9,677 nucleotides of DNA from contig CANHCG010000040.1 in assembly GCA_947459055.1 (NCBI GenBank), positions 1-9,677 on the forward strand, written 5' to 3'. This document shows, piece by piece, positions 1 through 5,937 of the stretch. The first letter of the stretch is position 1; each line of letters opens with the position of its first letter. Position numbers and translations under genes: made by a program. The notes below the pieces were generated by a model. The model ran no database searches and was not told the DNA's origin. It worked only from the letters and a program-made list of their open reading frames with translations. The stretch is from Cytophagaceae bacterium (GTDB lineage Bacteria > Bacteroidota > Bacteroidia > Cytophagales > Spirosomataceae).

Positions 1-1243
1 CATGGTGAGCACCAATAGCGTTACATACTTCTGGATGCTCTTTGTATTTCATGGCTAACTCCATGCCTAATAATGCGTGGGGTAATTCTGGCTCTTCATG
101 CCAAACCTTACCAATATCATGCAGTAAACCAGCACGTTTCGCAAGTTTTGCATTTAAGCCTAGTTCAGCGGCCATGGTGGCACACAATTTGGCAACTTCC
201 CTCGAGTGTTGAAGTAAATTTTGGCCATAGGAAGAACGGAAACGCATCCGACCAATCATCTTGATTAATTCAGGATGTAACCCGTGAATACCTAAATCGA
301 TCACCGTTTTTTCACCGATTTCGATAATCTCATCATCGATGTTTTTCTTCGTTTTATTCACGACCTCCTCAATACGAGCCGGGTGAATACGTCCATCTTG
401 TACTAAGCGGTGAAGGGACAAACGAGCGATTTCTCGACGTACTGGATCAAAACCCGAAATGATGATCGCTTCAGGTGTATCATCTACGATGAACTCCACG
501 CCAGTCGCTGCTTCGAGCGCACGGATGTTACGTCCTTCTCTTCCGATAATCTTACCTTTCACATCATCAGATTCGATGTTGAAAACAGATACACAGTTTT
601 CGATTGCATTTTCTGCAGCGGTACGCTGAATGGTTTCGATTACGACTTTTTTCGCTTCTTTCGTTGCGGTTAATTTTGCTTCTTCGATCGCTTGTTTTAC
701 GAGTGAACTAGCTTTGCTTTCGGCTTCGGCTTTAAGGGCGTCCATGATTTGTTGGCGCGCTTCGTCTGCAGATAAATTGGCTATTTTCTCTAATTGGCTG
801 ATTTGCTGGGCCAATAATTCATCTGCTTCTGCCCGTTTTTTCTCGACATCTTCCAATTTCTTCCGGTAGTTTTCCTCCTTGGATTGGATGCTTTGTTTTT
901 GAGATTGAAGGTCTTGCTCAGCCGCTTTTTGTTGCTCTTGTTGCTGCGCCAAAATACGCTCTTTTTCCCGAAGGATTTGCTCGTTCTCGCTGAGGATCCC
1001 TTTTTTCGCTTGGGTTTCTTCCTCGAATTGAGCACGTAGGCGTAGGAAATTTTCCTTGGCCTCTAACATGCGGTCTTTTTTTAGATTTTCTGCAGTGATC
1101 TCTGCATTTTTCAAGATGTCTTCAGCCTTTCTTTTGGCTTCATCTTCGAAATTTTTACTTGCCTTAGAAAAGAATACTTTTCCGGCAAATACGCCCCCTG
1201 CTAAGGATAACAAAGGGATTAGGATACTTAATATGCTCGACAT
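1..1243 (-). CDS. rny: Ribonuclease Y, 3' end cut off by the window
   Basis: Membrane-anchored endoribonuclease that starts mRNA decay; known for the family, not tested here. Translating from the ATG at 1243 gives 414 uninterrupted codons running off base 1. In order: an N-terminal membrane helix (about residues 3-20), a long charged coiled coil (about 30-205, rich in Glu, Lys and Gln), a KH RNA-binding domain with the GREGRNIR loop at 234-241, and an HD phosphohydrolase domain with H346 and the LLHDIGK motif (H375, D376). The visible part ends at GAHH (411-414). Family members have about 520 residues, so roughly 105 C-terminal residues are missing. It is the last visible gene of the minus-strand operon, 51 bases after zapA with no clear terminator between, so co-transcription is likely. 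No frameshift is seen. Identification is close to certain. Confidence 0.96.
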   Translation of the reverse strand, partial: MSSILSILIPLLSLAGGVFAGKVFFSKASKNFEDEAKRKAEDILKNAEITAENLKKDRMLEAKENFLRLRAQFEEETQAKKGILSENEQILREKERILAQQQEQQKAAEQDLQSQKQSIQSKEENYRKKLEDVEKKRAEADELLAQQISQLEKIANLSADEARQQIMDALKAEAESKASSLVKQAIEEAKLTATKEAKKVVIETIQRTAAENAIENCVSVFNIESDDVKGKIIGREGRNIRALEAATGVEFIVDDTPEAIIISGFDPVRREIARLSLHRLVQDGRIHPARIEEVVNKTKKNIDDEIIEIGEKTVIDLGIHGLHPELIKMIGRMRFRSSYGQNLLQHSREVAKLCATMAAELGLNAKLAKRAGLLHDIGKVWHEEPELPHALLGMELAMKYKEHPEVCNAIGAHH

Positions 1244-1294
1244 AGAACGAATGTGTTTATTTGTACATTAGTCCCGTCTGAACCCTTCAAGGTA

Positions 1295-1585
1295 TTAAAT
1301 CGCAAACTTAGCCGTCATGGAGAGCAATTGCTCATTTTCGGCTTCCACATTGTTTAATAATTCTTTTGTTTCCGTATCAAATTTTATTCCACACATCGCC
1401 AAATCCAAGGCTACCAAAGCCATCACAGCATTGGGATCTGAATTATGGGTCTTTTCCTCATAAAATTTAACTAATCGGTTCACTAAAGACGCTGCATTTC
1501 GCACACAAGACTCCTCTTCTACATTTACCTGCAAGGAAACCGATTGAATTCCCAATAATAAGTTGCAAGGTAATTTATGACTCAT
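1295..1585 (-). CDS. zapA: Cell division protein ZapA
   Basis: A 96-residue ZapA family protein, which in the cytoplasm binds and bundles FtsZ filaments to stabilise the division ring (family knowledge). The sequence shows a short N-terminal beta region (LLLGIQSVSLQV) followed by a helical part with the family-typical pattern VRNAASLVNRLVKFYEEK and the ALVALDLA segment, then a terminal coiled-coil helix (ETKELLNNVEAENEQLLSM). I chose the ATG at 1585 because it overlaps the upstream stop as ATGA (1582-1585), a usual sign of translational coupling; a start at 1609 would add eight residues lying inside the previous gene. Its neighbours are a coiled-coil protein upstream and ribonuclease Y downstream, an arrangement I recall as common in Bacteroidota. 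Confidence 0.9.
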   Translation of the reverse strand: MSHKLPCNLLLGIQSVSLQVNVEEESCVRNAASLVNRLVKFYEEKTHNSDPNAVMALVALDLAMCGIKFDTETKELLNNVEAENEQLLSMTAKFAI

Positions 1586-1911
1586 GGTTTGCGTAGTTGC
1601 TCGATACAATGATCTATTTCAACAATATATTGATCTAATTTTTTCTTAAGTTCAGCAGTTGGGACCGCCGTGTTATCTGTATTAACTACAATTTTACCAA
1701 TTTTATCTGATTTTTTAAAGTTTTTCTCCAATTCTTTTGCTTGATTCCGAGCTTCCATCAGCTCTTCCGACTTTAGTGTTAGAGACGCTTCTAACCTTAT
1801 AATTTCCCGATTTAATTCAGTAATTGTCCCTTCCTGTTCTTGAAGGCGCGTAATCATTTGGCTGACTTTCAGTTTTAAGGCCAAATATTGTGTAACAATT
1901 TCCTGTTTCAT
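1582..1911 (-). CDS. Small coiled-coil protein upstream of zapA, function unknown
   Basis: A 109-residue soluble protein with no signal peptide or membrane segment. Residues about 12-72 form a heptad-rich, highly charged helix typical of a coiled coil. A less regular stretch with a VVNTDNTAVPTAE linker follows, then a conserved-looking C-terminal helix (LKKKLDQYIVEIDHCIEQL, about 88-106). Its stop overlaps the zapA start by ATGA, and it begins 16 bases after the flippase stop, so it is inside an operon. Position and shape suggest a partner of ZapA, comparable in principle to ZapB of Proteobacteria, but that is inference from context and not homology I can show. The start at 1911 is the first in-frame ATG after the flippase. 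The gene is very likely real; its function is unknown. Confidence 0.82.
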   Translation of the reverse strand: MKQEIVTQYLALKLKVSQMITRLQEQEGTITELNREIIRLEASLTLKSEELMEARNQAKELEKNFKKSDKIGKIVVNTDNTAVPTAELKKKLDQYIVEIDHCIEQLRKP

Positions 1912-1927
1912 TTCAGTAATTTACATC

Positions 1928-3424
1928 TTATTTTTCAATCATCTGCGGGCGACCCTTTTTCCAGGAAAATTCTTTTAAAGCAATGTATAAAATCAGTACT
2001 AGTAGCCCAACATTTCCCAACACGAATGCGTTCCATCCCAAGCCATCCCCTAAAAAATCCCCCACCCAAATACATCCAGCTCCCAACAAAATATAAAAAA
2101 TACCCTCGCCCAATCGATAAGGCGTAGGATCGTATTTTTGTCCACCCAGATAACATAGAGCCATCATGACAAAACTTGAAAACAAAAAAGACCACGCACA
2201 AGCTATATATCCATACATCGGAATGAAAACGATATTTCCAGTGATGGTTAATACGAGTCCCACCAAAGTTATCATTGTTCCCATATAGGTTTTATTGGTT
2301 TTTTTAAACCAAACGGATTGGGTATAATAGACACCCAAAAATAGATTGGCCAATAGCAACACCGGCACCACCGAAATCCCCTCCCAGTAAATGGCTTTCC
2401 GCAAAAATAATTCCTTTATCCAAAATAAATTAACCGAAACGCCCACCCATAAAACCGAACAAACTACCACAAACCAATGAGTTACTAAAGCCAAATTTTT
2501 CTGGGTATTATCTGCGGAAGTCCTCCCTAAAAATAATGGTTCTGCCGCATATTTGAAGGCCTGAATGGCCAGGCTCATGAAGACGGAAAGCTTATAGCAA
2601 TTGCCATAAATCCCCAATGCATCCTGCGAGGTCCGGCCGGGGTAGAAGTTGGTCGGTAAATATTCTTCCAACAACAAGCGGTCGAACATCAAATTAAACA
2701 TCGCCGCCAAACTCATCAACATAATCGGATAGGCATAAATCCACAAGGATTTCATTTCCATCCAATCCCAGGTCCAGCGATAGGCTTTAAATTCAGCTTT
2801 GAGCCAATAAAATAAGCATGCATTTCCCACTAAATTAGCCAGAAAAATATAGCCTGCCCCGATTGCTGGCTGGTACAATCCCTGTAAGAAAATAGGCCCA
2901 ATACCCTGCTCATGCATTGGTTTTAAGCACATGAGGAATATCAAGTTTAATCCCACATTTAGTAAAATGGAGGCAATTTTCGCTTTAACAAAGGTTTTGA
3001 TTTTATTTTCTAATCGGAGTTTAGCAAATGGGATTGCTGTAATCGCATCGATGGCTAGAATAAGTGCCAGCCATTTTAAAAATATTCCTTTTTCTGAATA
3101 GCCTAGGAAGCTCATGATCGGATCAGAAAAAGCAAATAAGAGTAACGTAAAAATCCCAGAAGTGGCAATGATGGCACTTAAAATGATATTAAAATATTTG
3201 GCAGGGGCTTCCTTGGCAAATCGGAAATAAGCCGTTTCCATCCCGTAAGTATATAGGATATTGGCGATGGCCATGTAGCCATATAATTTCACATTGATGC
3301 CTAATTCGGCCGGCAAAAAAGCTTGTGTATGAACGAAAACGAGTAAAAAATTAAGCGAGCGTCCTAGGATCGTACTAAAACCATAGGTAAGAGTTTCGCC
3401 GGCTAATTTTTTTAGAATGGACAT
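1928..3424 (-). CDS. Oligosaccharide flippase, MOP superfamily (Wzx/MATE-like)
   Basis: A 498-residue integral inner-membrane protein with about 12-14 hydrophobic helices spread over its whole length, the layout of polysaccharide flippases of the MOP superfamily. These move lipid-linked sugars across the inner membrane for surface glycan or envelope synthesis. The N-terminal block, with GFSTILGRSLNFLLVF and the motif YGMETAYFRF (residues 60-69), resembles a flippase type I recall as widespread in Bacteroidota. A second membrane block holds polar residues within helices (MFNLMFDRLLLEEY; YGNCYKLSVFMSLAIQ). The open frame reaches back to 3499, but I start at 3424: the extra 25 residues are not membrane-like and contain a good -7 promoter element. 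It is first in the minus-strand operon. Its substrate cannot be told; no glycosyltransferases are nearby. Confidence 0.88.
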   Translation of the reverse strand: MSILKKLAGETLTYGFSTILGRSLNFLLVFVHTQAFLPAELGINVKLYGYMAIANILYTYGMETAYFRFAKEAPAKYFNIILSAIIATSGIFTLLLFAFSDPIMSFLGYSEKGIFLKWLALILAIDAITAIPFAKLRLENKIKTFVKAKIASILLNVGLNLIFLMCLKPMHEQGIGPIFLQGLYQPAIGAGYIFLANLVGNACLFYWLKAEFKAYRWTWDWMEMKSLWIYAYPIMLMSLAAMFNLMFDRLLLEEYLPTNFYPGRTSQDALGIYGNCYKLSVFMSLAIQAFKYAAEPLFLGRTSADNTQKNLALVTHWFVVVCSVLWVGVSVNLFWIKELFLRKAIYWEGISVVPVLLLANLFLGVYYTQSVWFKKTNKTYMGTMITLVGLVLTITGNIVFIPMYGYIACAWSFLFSSFVMMALCYLGGQKYDPTPYRLGEGIFYILLGAGCIWVGDFLGDGLGWNAFVLGNVGLLVLILYIALKEFSWKKGRPQMIEK

Positions 3425-3444
3425 AATGGTATATTTGCCAAACT

Positions 3445-3452
3445 CAAAGTTA
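3445..3452 (-). promoter_or_regulatory. Candidate Bacteroidota -7 promoter element for the flippase-zapA-rny operon
   Basis: On the minus strand this reads TAACTTTG, an exact match to the Bacteroidota primary sigma factor -7 consensus TAnnTTTG. It lies 20 bases before the chosen flippase ATG, so transcription would begin about 14 bases ahead of the start codon. I do not find a clear -33 TTTG at the expected distance, so this is a half match and the call is tentative. Confidence 0.4.
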
Positions 3453-3477
3453 CATATTTCTTGAAGAATCGCGATTG

Positions 3478-3500
3478 AATTTTGTAACTTGCCACCCAAT
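3478..3500. repeat. Shared intergenic element, copy A
   Basis: A 23-base stretch in the non-coding gap between the flippase (minus) and the small barrel gene (plus). Its core, ACTTGCCACCCAAT (3487-3500), recurs with one substitution at 5868-5881. Including the preceding AATTTTGTA, the two copies match at 20 positions, with two G/C swaps and one missing base. No similar sequence was noticed elsewhere in the window. A regulator binding site is plausible but not shown. The copy ends 23 bases before the start codon at 3524. Confidence 0.55.
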
Positions 3501-3523
3501 CTACCATTTAATCATACAATCGA

Positions 3524-3982
3524 ATGCGCTCAGGCCTATTTCTTCTTTTAGGATTTCTTGTTTTTTCACATATTTCCAAGGCACAATCTGTTAGTTATTA
3601 TCCATTTGCGTCCCAATTAGCCATTTCTTCGAACCCAACTCAACCTGCTTGGGCCGAGATGCGGATTCAAATGAATTCGGCAACCTCTGCCTTAACGACT
3701 GAATTCGGTCCGATGCTGACCGTTAAAAAAACAAAAACGACCGCATTTTACATTGGCGGAGGGGCAAATATCGGTTGGATGTCAAATGTGATTAACAACT
3801 CATCTATGCTAAAAGGCTTTTACGGAAGTGCTGGTTTTAGGTCTTATCCTTTTGAAAAATTACCGCAAGTTGGTTTGAATTTCGAGTTCACTCCCTACAC
3901 AGATTCCAAAGTTCAAACGGGTTTGTTACGCGCCTGGCTAGGATTAAGTTATCACTTTGGGGAAAATAATCTGAAAAACTAA
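3524..3982 (+). CDS. Small secreted protein, probable outer-membrane beta-barrel
   Basis: A 152-residue protein that I do not recognise as a named family. It begins with a clear signal peptide (MRSGLFLLLGFLVFSHISKA, cleavage before Q21), the AQ type usual in Bacteroidota. The mature part of about 130 residues has alternating polar/hydrophobic stretches that look like beta strands: TTEFGPMLTVKK, TAFYIGGGANIGWM, GFYGSAGFRSYPF, VGLNFEFTPY and LLRAWLGLSYHF. The last strand ends in F near the C-terminus, as in small OmpA/OmpX-like barrels. It has no cysteine and no lipobox. It is transcribed alone, divergent from the flippase operon, and its stop codon overlaps the stop of the convergent response regulator. 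A weak promoter, TTTG at 3481 and TACCATTT at 3502 separated by 17 bases, could serve it. Secretion is well supported; the barrel fold is inferred. Confidence 0.75.
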   Translation: MRSGLFLLLGFLVFSHISKAQSVSYYPFASQLAISSNPTQPAWAEMRIQMNSATSALTTEFGPMLTVKKTKTTAFYIGGGANIGWMSNVINNSSMLKGFYGSAGFRSYPFEKLPQVGLNFEFTPYTDSKVQTGLLRAWLGLSYHFGENNLKN

Positions 3983-4758
3983 GGTTTTTGGTAGCCAATT
4001 GTTTGGTAAAAGGTTTCTGAATAATTCTCAGATAAAGGAATGTGATTTTCCCCAATTTTGATTTTTTGATTCCGAATCGATTCTACCTTTTTTAGGGAGA
4101 CAATGAATGATTTGTGAACCCGTTGAAATTCATTCGAAGGTAATTTTTCTTCAATGGACTTCATAGTCATGCGGCACACGACTGGAAATTTTTGGGTTCT
4201 CAAATGGATTTTGATATAATCCTTTAAGCCTTCAATGTATAGAATATCTTCAAGCATAATTTTCATCAAGGAATAATCCGCATGAATGAAAATGTATTCT
4301 ATTTTATCAGGATTCGGGCTCTGCGCTTGCGCGAGTACTTGCTTGCTTTTGAAATAATCGAGCGCCTTGTGCGTGGATTTTAAAAAGCGCTCAAAGGAAA
4401 TCGGTTTTAAAACATAATCGACGACATCTAGGTTGAATCCATCGATGGCATATTGTTGGTAAGCTGTCACAAAAATCACCATGGGCTTCTGTGTTAAACT
4501 TTCCAAAAATTGCACCCCTGTCAATCCAGGCATTTGAATATCTAAAAAAACAAGATCAACTGGATTGGTTTCAAGATATTGAATGGCTTCAAATGCATTA
4601 CGACACCGTTTTTCTAATTTTAAAAAGGGAACCTTTGCGATATTATCCTCCAATAAATCCAATGCGAGAGATTCATCATCCACCGCAATACATGATAAAA
4701 TGGTGGTGGGTAGGGCTTTAAATTCTTCGTTGATTTCTTCTTCCATAGCCTTAGACAT
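3979..4758 (-). CDS. LytTR-family response regulator
   Basis: A 259-residue cytoplasmic transcription regulator of the LytR/AlgR type, probably phosphorylated by the kinase encoded just upstream. The receiver domain (about residues 20-135) has the acidic pair D27-D28, the phospho-acceptor D73 in VFLDIQMPG, T98 and K118 (LKPI), so all key residues are present. The LytTR DNA-binding domain (about 153-255) shows YIEGLKDYIKIHL and FQRVHKSFIVSLKKV, typical of the family. The ATG at 4758 overlaps the kinase gene by 8 bases; a second ATG at 4746 would shorten the protein by four residues, and residues 1-17 precede the usual receiver start. The stop (TAG, 3979-3981) overlaps the stop of the convergent barrel gene. 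Targets are unknown; autoregulation and control of the adjacent sugar genes are reasonable guesses. Confidence 0.95.
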   Translation of the reverse strand: MSKAMEEEINEEFKALPTTILSCIAVDDESLALDLLEDNIAKVPFLKLEKRCRNAFEAIQYLETNPVDLVFLDIQMPGLTGVQFLESLTQKPMVIFVTAYQQYAIDGFNLDVVDYVLKPISFERFLKSTHKALDYFKSKQVLAQAQSPNPDKIEYIFIHADYSLMKIMLEDILYIEGLKDYIKIHLRTQKFPVVCRMTMKSIEEKLPSNEFQRVHKSFIVSLKKVESIRNQKIKIGENHIPLSENYSETFYQTIGYQKP

Positions 4759-5806
4759 GTGTGATGATTAACTCAATTTGATACGAATCGGACTCTTCAT
4801 GAATCGATAAGGTATGCGTTTCTGGATACAATAGTTCTAACCGACGGCGTACATTTGCCAATCCAATGCCGGAACTATCATCCTTTTTCTCCTCGAGTTG
4901 CTTGCCTTTTTTATTTCGCACACTGAAAATTAATTGGGCTGGCGTGTCAACTAAATTGATTTCAATCGTGGGGTTTTCAATCATTCCAACCCCATGTTTG
5001 AAAGCATTTTCAACGAATGGAATTAACAACATCGGTTCAATGCTACTTGGTGTTTTACAAATATCATTTTGAAAATCAATCGAAATATCATTTCCAAAAC
5101 GTAATTTTTGCAATTCAATATAACTTTCTAAATAGATGAATTCTTTATTGATATTAACTTTGGAATCATTCGTTTCATAAATCATGTAACGCATTAATTC
5201 GGATAATTTGATCACCACAGGCTCTACCATTTCAGGTTTTCTGCGAGAAAGAGCTACCACGCTATTCAATACATTGAACATGAAATGCGGGCTAATTTGA
5301 GATCTTAAAAAGGATAATTCAGACTTTAAACGCTCCTTTTCTTCCTCTTTTTTGCTTTCTTGTTCTTGGATATTATCCGAAAGGAATCGGTAACTGATTC
5401 CTACGGCTACGACGAAGAGTAATTGGAATACAATCCGTAAACTCGTTCCGCCACGTCTACCACCGCCGCGATTTCCGCCTTGGAACACATCATCAAAAAA
5501 CCAAGCGAATAATTGGTCATGATACCAGACCATGAAAACGATCGAACCTAGTAAACAAATTAGATATAAGAGCGTTCCTCGGGTTTTATAAATCTTTGGA
5601 ATCAGGAATTCAGTGTTGAAATAAAAGAAGGGAATATTGTGTAGGCCGAAGACCACAAAGAACAAGGTCCATTGAAAATGCCTTTGCACATCTTCAGGTG
5701 AACTTGAATTGGTATTCGGTCCCAAAAGGATCGGAATCGCCAAAAAACATATCCAAAAAAAGATATGTAATAATAAAGGTCTTAGTTTTAGGGTATTAAT
5801 TGCCAT
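4751..5806 (-). CDS. LytS/YehU-type sensor histidine kinase
   Basis: A 351-residue inner-membrane sensor kinase of the His_kinase (PF06580) family. Four hydrophobic segments at about residues 9-29, 46-64, 77-95 and 123-142 form a compact membrane sensor with no large periplasmic domain. A charged coiled-coil linker follows (145-168), then the phospho-acceptor motif SQISPHFMFN with H174. The ATPase part has the N box PFVENAFKHG (N267) and the G box GIGLANVRRRL (313-323), so the enzyme appears intact. The loop between segments 3 and 4 is odd: acidic FFDDVF followed by GGNRGGGRRGG (110-120), predicted to face the periplasm. The gene overlaps its response regulator by 8 bases, so the two are co-translated. 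It is transcribed divergently from the sugar-hydrolase gene. The signal sensed is unknown. Confidence 0.95.
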   Translation of the reverse strand: MAINTLKLRPLLLHIFFWICFLAIPILLGPNTNSSSPEDVQRHFQWTLFFVVFGLHNIPFFYFNTEFLIPKIYKTRGTLLYLICLLGSIVFMVWYHDQLFAWFFDDVFQGGNRGGGRRGGTSLRIVFQLLFVVAVGISYRFLSDNIQEQESKKEEEKERLKSELSFLRSQISPHFMFNVLNSVVALSRRKPEMVEPVVIKLSELMRYMIYETNDSKVNINKEFIYLESYIELQKLRFGNDISIDFQNDICKTPSSIEPMLLIPFVENAFKHGVGMIENPTIEINLVDTPAQLIFSVRNKKGKQLEEKKDDSSGIGLANVRRRLELLYPETHTLSIHEESDSYQIELIITHV

Positions 5807-5829
5807 TCACTTCTAAAAATGAAAATCAA

Positions 5830-5858
5830 ATTAACACAAAATCTAGTATATTAACGGA
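5830..5858 (-). promoter_or_regulatory. Candidate LytTR operator: two GTTAAT direct repeats
   Basis: Read on the minus strand, TCCGTTAAT (5858-5850) fits the published LytTR-domain half-site pattern WMMGTTNRK at every position. A second copy, TGTGTTAAT (5838-5830), fits except at two of the degenerate positions. The GTTAAT cores are exactly 20 bases apart, about two helix turns; known LytTR sites are usually spaced 21-22. They lie 24-52 bases before the kinase start, where an autoregulatory site would be expected. This was judged by eye only. Confidence 0.35.
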
Positions 5859-5859
5859 A

Positions 5860-5881
5860 AATTTTCTACTTGGCACCCAAT
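5860..5881. repeat. Shared intergenic element, copy B
   Basis: The second copy of the sequence seen at 3478-3500, in the same orientation. The core is ACTTGGCACCCAAT (5868-5881), preceded by AATTTTCT. It lies in the 131-base non-coding region between the kinase (minus) and the hydrolase gene (plus), next to the candidate LytTR half-sites and 56 bases before the hydrolase ATG. Both copies sit in divergent intergenic regions upstream of genes for secreted proteins. Confidence 0.55.
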
Positions 5882-5887
5882 TGTGCC
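5872..5887. promoter_or_regulatory. Short inverted repeat GGCAC-N6-GTGCC
   Basis: A perfect 5-base inverted repeat (5872-5876 and 5883-5887) around the 6-base spacer CCAATT, overlapping the end of shared element copy B. The dyad shape would suit a dimeric DNA-binding protein; as an RNA hairpin it is too short, and no T-run follows, so it is not a terminator. Copy A lacks the second arm. Confidence 0.3.
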
Positions 5888-5937
5888 GATGAAAAACGAG
5901 TATTCATTGCCATCTTATACCTATTTAACCCTTGAAT

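Noticed and set aside
410..869. Plus-strand open frames opposite ribonuclease Y
   Set aside because: Low-complexity antisense translations with no family features; the minus frame encodes clear KH and coiled-coil regions.
790..1035. Minus-strand open frame of 81 codons rich in Lys, Arg and Ser
   Set aside because: It is the off-frame shadow of the ribonuclease Y coiled coil; the true frame runs unbroken from 1243 to base 1.
1244..1294. Possible small RNA or terminator between zapA and ribonuclease Y
   Set aside because: Only 51 bases, with no stable stem or T-run and no recognisable promoter.
1585..1609. Longer zapA start adding eight residues
   Set aside because: The ATG at 1585 forms a standard ATGA overlap and begins at the usual position for ZapA proteins.
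5888..5931. Promoter for the hydrolase gene around TATACCTATTT
   Set aside because: It resembles a -7 element only loosely and lacks a -33 TTTG at the right spacing, so I do not list it.
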